Positions 42,374 to 51,492 of a stretch of DNA of 56,422 nt are shown piece by piece. Below the pieces are notes generated by a model. That model had not been told where the DNA came from. It saw only the letters and a list, made by a program, of their open reading frames with translations, and ran no database searches. Every line of letters starts with the position of its first letter. Positions within the stretch are counted from its first letter, which is position 1. The position numbers were made by a program, and so were the translations under genes. The stretch comes from Bythopirellula sp. (GTDB lineage Bacteria > Planctomycetota > Planctomycetia > Pirellulales > Lacipirellulaceae). Location of the stretch: contig JANQQA010000022.1 of NCBI GenBank assembly GCA_028285205.1, forward strand, positions 1 through 56,422, read 5' to 3'.

Positions 42374-43205
42374 CTCGCAGCCGATTGCATTTCACTGCCG
42401 CGGGTCGACGCTTCAGGCCATCCTTGAGACGCCAGACACACCGAAAAACACAGCAGTAGTTATCGTCGTTGGCGGGCCACAGTATCGGGTGGGCAGCCAT
42501 AGACAGTTTGTACTGCTGGCTCGGCACCTAGCCGGGCATGGATACGCGACCCTGAGATTCGACCATCGAGGGATTGGCGATAGTGACGGCGCGACAACGT
42601 TCGAGGCGTTGGACGATGACATTGAGGCAGCTATCGGTGAGCTGCAGCGACGGCTTCCCAACGTGCAAGACATAGTGCTTTGGGGCTTATGTGACGGCGC
42701 ATCGGCTGCCATGATTTACGCGGCCAACGACCCACGCGTCGTGGGCTTAGTGCTGCTGAATCCTTGGGTCCGCAGCGAACAAACGTACGCACGATCACAC
42801 TTCGGAGGCTACTATGCGCCGCTCTTGTTCAGCCGCGTGTTCTGGAAGCGACTGTTACGCGGTGAGGTGAACATCCGAGATGCAGTGCGATCGTTCCTGC
42901 GGAACATTCGCTCTGCTTATGGATCTGCGACGCCGGAACAGGCCCCGCAAGACCTGCCGTTCCAGAAGAGAATGCTGGAGGGTATGCGCTCCTACTCCGG
43001 GAAGTCCCTCGTTATCCTCAGCGGTCAAGACCTAACAGCACGAGAGTTCTCGGATGCGGTGTCCCGTGATCGAGATTGGCGGTTGCTCAAGCACTCCGCC
43101 TCGACCGAGTGGCGGACACTGGAAGATGCCAACCATACGTTCTCGACACGCGCGTGGCGCGACGAAGTTGCGAACTGGACGCTTGGCTGGCTTCGCTCGC
43201 TGTGA
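42366..43205 (+). CDS. Exosortase-A-associated alpha/beta hydrolase 1-like protein
   Basis: 279 residues from GTG 42366, overlapping the hydrolase 2 stop by eight bases; a longer reading from 42180 lies inside hydrolase 2 and is not family-like. VVIVVGGPQYRVGSHRQFVLLARHLAGHGYATLRFDHRGIGDS is a continuous signature of the hydrolase 1 family (only its first 20 residues matter for recognition: GGPQYRVGSHRQFVL). The nucleophile elbow is LWGLCDGASAAM, with Cys in place of Ser. A C-terminal His is plausible in EDANHTFST. A cysteine nucleophile is compatible with acyl transfer or thioester hydrolysis on the nearby ACP. Its TGA overlaps the next GTG. Confidence 0.88.
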   Translation: MTNSQPIAFHCRGSTLQAILETPDTPKNTAVVIVVGGPQYRVGSHRQFVLLARHLAGHGYATLRFDHRGIGDSDGATTFEALDDDIEAAIGELQRRLPNVQDIVLWGLCDGASAAMIYAANDPRVVGLVLLNPWVRSEQTYARSHFGGYYAPLLFSRVFWKRLLRGEVNIRDAVRSFLRNIRSAYGSATPEQAPQDLPFQKRMLEGMRSYSGKSLVILSGQDLTAREFSDAVSRDRDWRLLKHSASTEWRTLEDANHTFSTRAWRDEVANWTLGWLRSL

Positions 43206-44452
43206 GAAGCGTACTCATGATCGCGTACCATTTCCCTCCTGTGTCGGGTAGCAGTGGTGTACAGCGGGCACTAAGGTTCGCAAACTACCTGCTCGATCAC
43301 GACTGGCACCCGATTGTCCTTACGGTCAATACGCGCGCTTACGAATCCACGAGTGGCACTGAGCGATCGGAGGTCCGGGACGAAGTGAAGGTGTACCGAT
43401 GCTGCGCGCTCGACACTGCTCGACACCTCTCGATTCGAGGCAAGTACCCTAGCGCGCTGGCACGCCCGGACCGTTGGTCGAGCTGGAAGCTACCCGGAAT
43501 CGTCACCGGGCTCCGGCTGATTCGCCGGTATCGGCCAGAGTTGATTTGGTCCACATTCCCTATCGCAACCGCGAACGCCATCGCCGCCACGTTGGCACGG
43601 TTTAGCCGCCTGCCTTGGGTCGCTGATTTTCGCGACATGATGATCGACGTCGATTATCCAGCGGACCCCGATCTCAGGCGATACCTTGGGCGACTTGAGG
43701 AGAAAATCGTCTCCCGTGCAAGTAAGGTGGTGTTCACGACTCCCGGCACGGTTGCGCTGTATCAACGACGCTACCCGCACCTGCCTGCCGATCGCTGGAC
43801 TTGCATTCGCAACGGCTTTGACCACGAGAGCATGCAGTCTGCCCGCGCGCGAGTGCAGAAGCAGCAACACCATTCTGCTGTAGGCCGCCGTAGCGTCACT
43901 TTGCTACATAGCGGCATTCTCTACCCGTCGGAGCGTGATCCGCGCCACTTCCTGCAGGCAATCGCTCAGCTCAAGGCCAGCGGAGACCTAACACCGTATG
44001 GCTTGAAGGTCGTCCTTCGCGCGACCGGCCACGACCTGGTCCACCAACAGGAGATCTCGCGACTCAACATCGGCGATATCGTCTCGTTAGCACCAACTCT
44101 CGACTACGGAGCTGCGCTGGAGGAGATGCTGAATGCGGACGGGTTGCTCGTGTTTCAAGCATCGAATTGCAACAATCAGATCCCTGCAAAGCTCTACGAG
44201 TACTTTGCGGCCGGAAAACCTATTCTCGGCCTTACCGACCTCGATGGTGAGACAGCCCAGACAATGCGAGAGGCAGGCATCCACGATCTGGCGGACCTAA
44301 CCGACACCGAAGCGATCAAAGCCGCGCTGCTCAAGTTTCTCGATTCAGTGACGCGCGGTGTTTCGAGTACCGTTCGAGAGCAAGAAGCAGTGAAGTATTC
44401 CCGGAGTAGCCAAACGGCTGAACTTGCTCAGCTGTTCGACGAGCTCAATTGA
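43202..44452 (+). CDS. Family 4 glycosyltransferase of the exosortase-A locus
   Basis: 416 residues from GTG 43202, overlapping the hydrolase 1 stop (GTGA); an upstream in-frame start at 43076 lies inside hydrolase 1. The GT-B fold opens VRSVLMIAYHFPPVSGSSGVQRALRF, typical of this locus's GT4 family. The donor half has LHSGILYPSERDPRHFLQA, ADGLLVFQASNCNNQIPAKLYEYFAAGKPILGL with the acidic K-x-YEY-x-A block. It probably adds a sugar to the EPS repeat unit in the cytoplasm. It is the last gene of the ACP unit and converges on the beta-helix gene at 44498. Confidence 0.9.
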   Translation: MRSVLMIAYHFPPVSGSSGVQRALRFANYLLDHDWHPIVLTVNTRAYESTSGTERSEVRDEVKVYRCCALDTARHLSIRGKYPSALARPDRWSSWKLPGIVTGLRLIRRYRPELIWSTFPIATANAIAATLARFSRLPWVADFRDMMIDVDYPADPDLRRYLGRLEEKIVSRASKVVFTTPGTVALYQRRYPHLPADRWTCIRNGFDHESMQSARARVQKQQHHSAVGRRSVTLLHSGILYPSERDPRHFLQAIAQLKASGDLTPYGLKVVLRATGHDLVHQQEISRLNIGDIVSLAPTLDYGAALEEMLNADGLLVFQASNCNNQIPAKLYEYFAAGKPILGLTDLDGETAQTMREAGIHDLADLTDTEAIKAALLKFLDSVTRGVSSTVREQEAVKYSRSSQTAELAQLFDELN

Positions 44453-44497
44453 TGCGAGGTCAGTTTGCGCAGCGCCCACGCCGCCGGGCACGTCGGG

Positions 44498-45775
44498 TTA
44501 CGGCAGGCCACCTGCAAACTCGTAGGCACCTTGGTCGATTCGTTCGTCTTGATACCGCGGCGCTAGATCAGCGGGATGAGTGTGTTCGTACAACGGCACG
44601 TATTTAGCCAAACCTGACATCGCAGCATCGACGCCGGCATCAATTGCCGGTGAACCCAGCACGAGCCGGTAGTCGAAATTCCTACGGTCAACGAAAACTC
44701 CCCGACCGGTCGCCCGCTCGTCATTGGCATCCACCACGAGGTTTGCCACTGCGCTGATTTCTCTATTCGACACCTGCCCATTGCCGAAGAACACGTTGTT
44801 CTGCACGAGTACCTCCGCGTTCGGCGTAAAGACATTTATGAACACGCCCCCATCTCGCTCGTTGATGAACGTATTGTTTATAACAATCAAGTTCCCGCTC
44901 TTTATTCCAGGCATCTCCGCGGCGTACGAAACAAGCGAACTATTCTCAGCCAGTCTTCCTTGTTGTAGAACGTTGCCCAGCAGGACCGCCTCTCCGCCCT
45001 CGGGCAAATCTACTAGGTAACTCGAGGTTCCGGCCTCCTTATCAAGAACTTTGTTGTAGGAGACCTCAGTTGCGTCAGCGCGGCTCTTGATGTGATGCCC
45101 GACTCTGGCATGGTAGAAGGAACTGCCCGTAACGAGCAGGCGATCGACATGGCCAATGTACAGACTGTGAGACCGCCCATCACCATGCCCGTTGTCGTAG
45201 AAGATCGAAGACTCTACTTTTGTCGTTCCGCCGGTTCGGCCTGAGAGTATCCCGTTTTCGTTCCCGTGAAAGCGGCATCTACGAATGGTGATGTTGGCTC
45301 CCTCATGGCGAATTCCCGCTCCGTTTCGATCAGCGACGCGCGCCCCCGAGAACTCGATGTTCTCGACCGTGACGTTGTTGCCTTTGATCACCCAGAGCGC
45401 CTTCTCCTCGGCGGTGTTGTTCTGCCACGCGATGTGGGCTCCTCCACCCAGCCCCCTTATCGTGAGATCATTTTGGTGCCAAACAGCAACATCGCCGCGG
45501 TAAACCCCAGGCTCGATCACCACCTCATCACCGTCGCGGGCATGCGCCGAGGCACGACTCGGCGTCGGGTATTCGCTGTCTGGGCCAACCGTTAGCGTTG
45601 CGCCATAAGACCAATCCGTCTTGATCAGCAAACACAACAACAGTCCAAAGGACAAGAGAGTTCCGCGCGAACCTCGGGTTACACGCTTATCAATCCACGG
45701 CCCCATCGGAGCAGGGTGAACAACGGACCTATGCTGTACTTTTTGGGCAAAAGGTTTAAACAATATAGTTCGCAT
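44498..45775 (-). CDS. Exported right-handed beta-helix protein
   Basis: 425 residues. The start may be the ATG at 45775 or an internal ATG about 23 codons later; the signal-like stretch GTLLSFGLLLCLLIKTDWSYG is at residues 38-58 of the longer form, so the shorter reading looks more natural. A beta-helix follows (NDLTIRGLGGGAHI, NNVTVENIEFSGA, GANITIRRCRFHGN, VESSIFYDNGHGDGRSHSL). This is a pectate-lyase/parallel-helix fold common in EPS modifying enzymes. It shares the fold but not clear motifs with the protein at 35871, and lacks a riboswitch. It converges on the GT4 gene across 45 bases. Confidence 0.8.
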   Translation of the reverse strand: MRTILFKPFAQKVQHRSVVHPAPMGPWIDKRVTRGSRGTLLSFGLLLCLLIKTDWSYGATLTVGPDSEYPTPSRASAHARDGDEVVIEPGVYRGDVAVWHQNDLTIRGLGGGAHIAWQNNTAEEKALWVIKGNNVTVENIEFSGARVADRNGAGIRHEGANITIRRCRFHGNENGILSGRTGGTTKVESSIFYDNGHGDGRSHSLYIGHVDRLLVTGSSFYHARVGHHIKSRADATEVSYNKVLDKEAGTSSYLVDLPEGGEAVLLGNVLQQGRLAENSSLVSYAAEMPGIKSGNLIVINNTFINERDGGVFINVFTPNAEVLVQNNVFFGNGQVSNREISAVANLVVDANDERATGRGVFVDRRNFDYRLVLGSPAIDAGVDAAMSGLAKYVPLYEHTHPADLAPRYQDERIDQGAYEFAGGLP

Positions 45776-45957
45776 GAACGTTCACCCCAGCGTGTGCATG
45801 ACTTCTAAGCAACTCTCTGGAAGACGAGAGATCGGAGTTGCACGCAAGAAACCATGAACTCACTATGGTATCGTTCTCCTCCGATGCAGTGACCGTTTTC
45901 CCCATGTATTTTCACGTTGCTGCTACCGGATGAGACGAGAAGTAGACGAGTAACGTA

Positions 45958-46857
45958 ATGCAGAATCCGATCGATTCAGAAGACACAGGGCCATGGCCCG
46001 TGATGGTACTTGCGCACAATGAGGAGCGCCACATTGTTGATTGCCTCGAGAGCATCCTGCAGAGCGATCCCGGCTGCCTCGTGGAAATCTTTGTTATGGC
46101 AAATGGGTGCACGGATTCCACCGAGGACGTCGTTCGAGAGTATGCGACCAAGCATCCGGAAGTTCACCTCGTTACGATCGAAATGCCGGATAAGTGCAAC
46201 GCGTGGAATGTCTTTGTTCATGAGACGGTCGTGGAGAGAGTGCCCGGACGCAGCATGTATTTCTTTGCAGACGGCGATGCAAGAGTGGTCCCCGGCTCCC
46301 TGAAAGCACTCCGCGATGGATTGGTCAGAAACTCACACGCGCATGCCGCCTCAGCACCGCCGGCTTCCGGCCGGAGCATCGAAAGAGATCGCCGTCAGTT
46401 GCTGGAGGAGCGGCACTTAGTCGCCAATTTGTATGCCCTGCGGGGGTCATTTGTCGAGGCGCTGCGTGCCAAGAACGTGAAACTGCCGCTCGGTTTAGAG
46501 GGCGACGATGGATTGATCGGAGCACTGGCGAAGTGGGATCTTGACCCGTCCGGCGGTAACTTCGACGACCTGCGCATTGAGCCCTGTGAGACGGCGGGGT
46601 TTACGTTCGAATCAATGTCACCAGCGCGATTCGGTGATTGGATCGCCTATTGGCGTCGTGCTGTTCGCTACGGTAGGCGGCGCTACGAGTTTCAGCTCCT
46701 GGGAACGCGCCTCCGCGATCAGGGTATCAGCGGACTCCCTGTGCACATTAGTGAGGTCTACGAAGACGCCGATCGATTGGAACTAATGAAAGACGGGCTC
46801 TATACAGTGCCCAACTGGTTTGCGCTTCGGGAGATGCGCCGCGCCGGCGAAAAGTAA
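45958..46857 (+). CDS. Family 2 glycosyltransferase
   Basis: 299 residues. The GT-A opening is VMVLAHNEERHIVDCLESIL, followed by VMANGCTDSTEDVVREYATKHP and the DxD-like FFADGDARVV. The later section EGDDGLIGAL places the ED-type acid. Features are those of GT2 enzymes acting on lipid-linked intermediates; no membrane helix is present. The donor and linkage are unknown. It is a single plus-strand gene with convergent neighbours on the right (TPR gene, 21 bases away). Confidence 0.88.
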   Translation: MQNPIDSEDTGPWPVMVLAHNEERHIVDCLESILQSDPGCLVEIFVMANGCTDSTEDVVREYATKHPEVHLVTIEMPDKCNAWNVFVHETVVERVPGRSMYFFADGDARVVPGSLKALRDGLVRNSHAHAASAPPASGRSIERDRRQLLEERHLVANLYALRGSFVEALRAKNVKLPLGLEGDDGLIGALAKWDLDPSGGNFDDLRIEPCETAGFTFESMSPARFGDWIAYWRRAVRYGRRRYEFQLLGTRLRDQGISGLPVHISEVYEDADRLELMKDGLYTVPNWFALREMRRAGEK

Positions 46858-46878
46858 GGTAACCTCACCGACTCTTTA

Positions 46879-47520
46879 CTACTCTTGCTCTCCCCGGTCA
46901 TCGATCGAAACCCCCGCCTTCCTCAGCTTATTCCTAAGTCCCGGAAGCGGATACCCGAGCGTGTAGGCCGTTTTCGCATGCTCCGCTGCTCGATTGTACT
47001 CGCCGAGGTCGGCGAACAATAATCCCGCATTGTAGTGAATCTCTGCCGAGTTCGGCTCCATTGCTAGAGCGGTCTCGAATCGCTGCCTTGCTTCGACCGT
47101 CTTGCCCAGCTTCATAAAGTACATGCCTTCCAGCAAAACGACGGCGGCGTCTCCAGGCACAAACCGCCGCGCCCGGTCGAAATAGCACTCAGCGGAGTAT
47201 CGCATCCTATGTCCGCCGCGCGGTACCTCTTCGAGGTAGTAGCGAGACATCGAATACAAAGCACGGTGATGGTTTGGGAAGGCACGCAACGTGTAATCTA
47301 TGTCACCAACTACGTTGCGTCCCACCAGGTTCTCGATTTCAGCTGAGAAATGATAAGCCTCTACTCGAGGAAGAAACTCCCTGAAATGCCGCGGATTGGT
47401 GTAGTCGAAAGGTCCGTATCCGTTTTCGAGGGGACCGCACGCCTGAAACGTCTGCGCGTGTGCCACCGTCGCGGTGAAGAGCAGAAACGGTATCGACATT
47501 CTTACCATTAGATGCTTCAT
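46879..47520 (-). CDS. Exported TPR-like protein
   Basis: 213 residues with a signal peptide (MKHLMVRMSIPFLLFTATVAHA, cleavage after AHA). The mature protein includes helix pairs of TPR type: HHRALYSMSRYYLEEV, DAAVVLLEGMYFMKLGKTVEARQRFETALAMEPNSAEIHYNAGLLFADLGEYNRAAEHAKTAY (several TPR consensus residues). TPR proteins scaffold complexes and are regular members of EPS loci, though exact partners are unknown. It is transcribed on the minus strand 174 bases downstream of the deacetylase gene. Confidence 0.82.
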   Translation of the reverse strand: MKHLMVRMSIPFLLFTATVAHAQTFQACGPLENGYGPFDYTNPRHFREFLPRVEAYHFSAEIENLVGRNVVGDIDYTLRAFPNHHRALYSMSRYYLEEVPRGGHRMRYSAECYFDRARRFVPGDAAVVLLEGMYFMKLGKTVEARQRFETALAMEPNSAEIHYNAGLLFADLGEYNRAAEHAKTAYTLGYPLPGLRNKLRKAGVSIDDRGEQE

Positions 47521-47694
47521 GGCTAGCTTCCGAAACTACTGTGTAATGATGGGACTGATCGCCGCAGGCTGAGCAGCCATATTTTTCACCAGGCGAATGC
47601 GCGGCTGCCTTACAGCCAAAATATACACCAACTCGGTCATGCCGTCCTGAGCTTCTTATTACATAAGCTAGGCGCCGGTGTGGCTGCCCGCAAC

Positions 47695-48600
47695 CTACTT
47701 ACCCGCTTCCACGAAAAGGCGAAGCGGGAATTTCCAACCGCTTTGGCTCCAAACGGGAATCCGGCTGAGCTGCATTATGTCGCTGCTCTGAGAGACCGGG
47801 CCCGGCGCCGTCGTCACGGCCAACTCGAAGCCACACTGCCTTAGCAGCTCGACATGAGCATCTGTGTAGTCTTCTCGTGGGCGTCCATTCGGATACGCGA
47901 ACGAGGAAACCCGTTGCCCCGTCAGCCTCTCAAGGTCAAGCTTGTTGTGTTGAATCTCATTCTTTGCCTCATCGAGCGTTATGCGGGAGAGAATTGAGTG
48001 GGTCACCGTGTGGCCACCAACCTCCATACCAGATTCGGCCAGTTGGCGAACATTGCCATCCGACATCATGAGATCATCCGGTAGGTCTGCCGCAAAATCG
48101 CTGCACAACTTTCCCACCAATTGATCGCGATCATGCGTAGGAAGATGCTTTAGCCGCGTAAGCACTGCATCGATCGTGTTGCGCTTCTCCTCGGCTGTCC
48201 TGGTGATTGTTCTTCCCATTCCTAAGTCGCTCAAATCCAAGTCGTCGGCGATGCGGATCGTCTCAATCATCGTGTCGTTCCACATCCTGCCGCTTCCAAG
48301 ATAACCGCTTGCGACAAAGAACGTAGCAGCGAACCCATGCTCGTTTAGCAGCGGGAGTGCCACGTCGCAGTTGTCTCTGTAACCATCATCAAACGTGATG
48401 CAAACCGCGCGGCGAGGTAGGTCTCCATCGTGCAAAGCGCGAACTGCGGACGCCAGCGGCAAAACGTTGAAAAAACGAGCCAGCAGGCTCATTTGCTTCC
48501 CGAACGTAGCAGCGCAAACCTGCTCCGGAAACAGCGGGTCCGGCGCTGCGGGAACGCGATGGTAAGTCAGGATGAGCAGTTTCGGATCGCGCCTAAACAT
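47695..48600 (-). CDS. Polysaccharide deacetylase family protein
   Basis: 301 residues, NodB homology domain. LLILTYHRVPAAPDPLFPEQVCAATF is the N-terminal part common to EPS-locus deacetylases, the metal Asp pair is in CITFDDGYRDN, the two His ligands in EVGGHTVTHSIL, and the motif 3 region in SFAYPNGRPRE. The MT3-like AVTTAPGPVS near the C-terminus supports the family. Such enzymes remove N-acetyl groups from EPS or glycosaminoglycan-like sugars. No clear signal peptide is seen, so cytoplasmic or peripheral localisation is possible. It follows the O-ligase gene by 31 bases on the same strand. Confidence 0.9.
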   Translation of the reverse strand: MFRRDPKLLILTYHRVPAAPDPLFPEQVCAATFGKQMSLLARFFNVLPLASAVRALHDGDLPRRAVCITFDDGYRDNCDVALPLLNEHGFAATFFVASGYLGSGRMWNDTMIETIRIADDLDLSDLGMGRTITRTAEEKRNTIDAVLTRLKHLPTHDRDQLVGKLCSDFAADLPDDLMMSDGNVRQLAESGMEVGGHTVTHSILSRITLDEAKNEIQHNKLDLERLTGQRVSSFAYPNGRPREDYTDAHVELLRQCGFELAVTTAPGPVSQSSDIMQLSRIPVWSQSGWKFPLRLFVEAGK

Positions 48601-48631
48601 CAGTCGCTAGAATGTAGGCAACTCCGCGAGT

Positions 48632-49984
48632 TCACGTCGCAGCGTCGGTCTTGCGAGTCCTCGAGTGCGCAAGGACTGAGTCAGAGCTCCGACCATGCGA
48701 CCGTTGGTCATTCGGGCGACTAGCGCCGACCCGGTCAGCGTCCACGGCGGCCATCTCCTGCTTAAGGGCGTAGTTACTGAGTGCCACCAGTGCGATCAAA
48801 TGATAGAACAGGTCGAAGTAGGCCAAGCCAAGAAACGCACCGCCGACGGCGTAGCCAATCAAACTAACTTGCAACATCCCTGAAAGATCCACCAGCCAGG
48901 CGGTCTCCTTCAACCGCATCGCTTTCCTCCGGGTCGATCCAGCCATCATCAGCGTGAGGACACCAAGCCCCAGAAACAGAGCTAGTCCGACGAAACCATG
49001 CTCGCCGAGGATCTCGAAATAGATGCTGTGTGAGTCATGAAAGTTCTCGGGCTCGGGGGCGTATCTGTCAAACAGCTCCGGCGTGAACGTCTGAAATCCT
49101 CCACCTACCAGCGGTCGGTCCGACGCCAGATTGTAGGCGAAGTACCACGCGTTGATCCTACCGAGCGCAGAACCATCTTCTTCGTACGTCTTGATCGTCG
49201 CCATCCGCTCGTGCCAGTGCTCGGGCATGGCGACCCACATCAGTGGAGCGGCGATCACCAATATCAGACCAAGCCAGATCTTTTGTCGACTTCGAAGCCA
49301 AAGCACTACGACCATAGCAACAATTGCCAGGAACGCCCCTCGTGAGTGGGTGGTAAGAATTGCTAGCGCGGTACATCCTATGGCGCCGAGAATCGCCCAC
49401 CGAGCGAAACGGTGTTTTTGCTGTGTGCACAGGTACCACATAAGGGGCAACACCATAACCATAGCGAGGCCAATTTCATTGTTGCCTTCGATAAAGCTGC
49501 CCTGCGGCCCCCATACTCTGAAGTTTCCGCCGGTGCTTGCCGAGAATATCCCCCCTTTGACGCCGAAAAACCCGATCGAACCCACGATCACGTACACCAA
49601 GTAGTTTATCCGCTCCTTTCCCTTGATTAGCAGGAGCGTCAGCATGGACATCAACTGGATCTTCATCGTCCGATCCCACTCTTCCCATGCGAGCTCTGGA
49701 TCCAGTGACACCACGGTGGTGACATTCATCCAAAAAATAAAAATGAGCCAAACGACCAGAAGCGCCGACCACGGAATCGTCTTCGGTTCCCTATCGAACA
49801 GCAGGCCGATCAGGGTTGTTAATCCAACTACCTGAGCAAAGGGAAAATTGAACGCCATGCCCCAAGATAGTCGATGCGGGTTCATGTACCCCAGCCACGA
49901 CCACAAAAGGACACCTATGTAGGCCCGCCGTATGACGAAAGGCAAAAGCCCAAACACAATACAGAAGAGCAGTATGTCTCTCAT
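48632..49984 (-). CDS. Exosortase-A-associated O-antigen-ligase-like protein
   Basis: 450 residues from ATG 49984 (MRDILLFCIVFGLLPF); an in-frame start 63 bases upstream is less likely. About 12 membrane helices with the Wzy/WaaL layout and a large periplasmic loop between helix 7 and 8 (MPEHWHERMATIKTYEEDGSALGRINAWYFAYN). AYIGVLLWSWLGYMNPHRLSWGMAFNFPFAQ is the strong signature of the putative O-glycosylation ligase of exosortase-A loci. Polymerase or ligase roles cannot be separated by sequence. It is the first gene of a minus-strand unit with the deacetylase and, after a gap, the TPR gene. Confidence 0.9.
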   Translation of the reverse strand: MRDILLFCIVFGLLPFVIRRAYIGVLLWSWLGYMNPHRLSWGMAFNFPFAQVVGLTTLIGLLFDREPKTIPWSALLVVWLIFIFWMNVTTVVSLDPELAWEEWDRTMKIQLMSMLTLLLIKGKERINYLVYVIVGSIGFFGVKGGIFSASTGGNFRVWGPQGSFIEGNNEIGLAMVMVLPLMWYLCTQQKHRFARWAILGAIGCTALAILTTHSRGAFLAIVAMVVVLWLRSRQKIWLGLILVIAAPLMWVAMPEHWHERMATIKTYEEDGSALGRINAWYFAYNLASDRPLVGGGFQTFTPELFDRYAPEPENFHDSHSIYFEILGEHGFVGLALFLGLGVLTLMMAGSTRRKAMRLKETAWLVDLSGMLQVSLIGYAVGGAFLGLAYFDLFYHLIALVALSNYALKQEMAAVDADRVGASRPNDQRSHGRSSDSVLAHSRTRKTDAAT

Positions 49985-50203
49985 GCAGACAACCGCCTGT
50001 GTCCGGACTTCGAAACACCGGTGCCCGGATTTTTTCCAGCGTGACAACAGGTCTTCACGACCATCAACCGCTACTCATCTGGGTCTCTGTAATCCGCCAA
50101 GGTCCTTGTGCGCTTGCCCGTAGCTTGCTGGATGTACGTTGAAACCGGCTCATGTTATGTTCCATCGCGTCTAACGCATCTCGTCCGCGAAACGAACATC
50201 TCC

Positions 50204-50920
50204 ATGCCTCGCCTCCTCACCAGCAAAGTGACAGGTCCGATTGCGGAATTTGGCCTGATTGCGGGTCTACTGTACGGCATTGACGAATTGTTCTGTAGAT
50301 TTGGATCACGGTTTCGGATCTTTTGCTACGAGATCATGATACAGCCAATAGCTGCCCAGCCGATAGCGCCACCCAGTCTGACAAAGAACATCCGGGTTAG
50401 GGAGGTTCCTCGCGAAGACCCGGTTCTCGAGCAGTTCCCGCCGTCGCAGGACGCCCTCGACCAACGCTATTCTCAGGGTGCAGTATGTCTCGGTGCTTTC
50501 AATGCTGAATCACTGATTGGCTACCAATGGCTCTGCTTCGGGCCGTACGAAGAGGATGAAGTCCGTTGTACGTTTGTGCCAGAACCCAGCACGACCGCGG
50601 TATTCGATTTCGACTTTTACGTCTACCCCGAGCAACGCTTCGGCATTGGGTTTGTCGCCCTCTGGGACGGCACCAGTGATTACCTGCGCGAGCGAGGGAT
50701 AGAGTATTCGTGCAGCAGAGTTTCCTACTTCAACACGGCCTCACGAAAGTCCCACAAACATTTCAAATGGAAGCGAGCAGGGTTGGCCGTGTTCCTGCGA
50801 GGACGATCGTGGCAGCTAATGGTAAGCACCCTGGCTCCGTACCTGCATGTTTCGTTCAGCAAGTCTTCACGCCCAAGGATCCGAGTTTCGACCGTCGGGT
50901 TCAGCGCACTGCGGGACTGA
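50204..50920 (+). CDS. GNAT-type N-acyltransferase of the exosortase-A locus
   Basis: 238 residues from ATG 50204; upstream ATGs add sequence unlike the family. The start GLIAGLLYGIDELFCRFGSRFRIFCYEIMIQPI is the helix typical of GNAT proteins in exosortase-A EPS loci. The core has the strand IGYQWLCFGPYEEDEVRCTF and DFDFYVYPEQRFGIGFVALWDGTSDYLRERGIEYSCSRVSYFNTASRKSHKHFKWKR (CoA or pantetheine-binding loop at QRFGIGF; last motif of the fold). GNATs move acyl groups to amines. In this locus an acyl or aminoacyl group on the ACPs is a possible donor. It is divergent from the O-ligase and precedes the ACP gene by 242 bases. Confidence 0.8.
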   Translation: MPRLLTSKVTGPIAEFGLIAGLLYGIDELFCRFGSRFRIFCYEIMIQPIAAQPIAPPSLTKNIRVREVPREDPVLEQFPPSQDALDQRYSQGAVCLGAFNAESLIGYQWLCFGPYEEDEVRCTFVPEPSTTAVFDFDFYVYPEQRFGIGFVALWDGTSDYLRERGIEYSCSRVSYFNTASRKSHKHFKWKRAGLAVFLRGRSWQLMVSTLAPYLHVSFSKSSRPRIRVSTVGFSALRD

Positions 50921-51162
50921 CAAGCACTTTACAATAGCCAACGAAACGAACGTCTCTGTCCGCACTGGAGGTGGACCGGAGCGAACATTAGGCTGTATTA
51001 TTTGCTCGTGCCGCCGGGACTCGGGACTACTACCGGTCCAACGACGGCCGAAGTCCTCCAAGACCTTGCCAATGTCGCCACACTTCCTGAATAGGATCGA
51101 TCCAGACTTCCCAACCTGCATTATCTGTGTCGGCTACCACCTATCGAATCGCGACGGAGATT

Positions 51163-51417
51163 ATGTCCGTGTCAGAAACTATTCAGAAACTCGTAGACTA
51201 CATTCGAAACGAAATCGGCTATGACGGTCGTTTGGACCACGACGCCGACCTGCTCGACGAGGAGATTCTGGACTCGTTTAGCGTTGTCGAGATAGCGACA
51301 TATATTCAGACGAATTTCGAGGTTGAGCTGAGCGGAGACGATCTGGTTCGGGAGAACTTCTCATCCTTATCTAGTATGGCTGCACTTATTACGAAGAGGT
51401 CCGAGTCGACTAGCTGA
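51163..51417 (+). CDS. Acyl carrier protein of the glutamate-mutase cassette
   Basis: 84 residues from ATG 51163 (GGAG seven bases upstream), which is preferred over an in-frame start at 51127. Phosphopantetheine serine is S38 in LDSFSVVEI (pattern DSF), with DADLLDEEILDSFSV before it. Its sequence is unlike the ACP at 41180, indicating a separate client. It lies 75 bases before the AMP-forming ligase gene, and with it and the mutase genes probably forms one transcript. In comparable systems the ACP is the carrier of an amino acid for decarboxylation. Confidence 0.93.
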   Translation: MSVSETIQKLVDYIRNEIGYDGRLDHDADLLDEEILDSFSVVEIATYIQTNFEVELSGDDLVRENFSSLSSMAALITKRSESTS

Positions 51418-51492
51418 CAGCAAGGATCCATGACTGCCAGCCGATCGCCCGCCGGTCGTTCATCCCTCTAAAGGCACTACCCGGAGCGCCAG

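Noticed and set aside
50990..51006. GG and GC pair before the ACP at 51163 as a sigma-54 promoter
   Set aside because: The spacing is 11 bases instead of 10 and the -24 element is AGGCTG.
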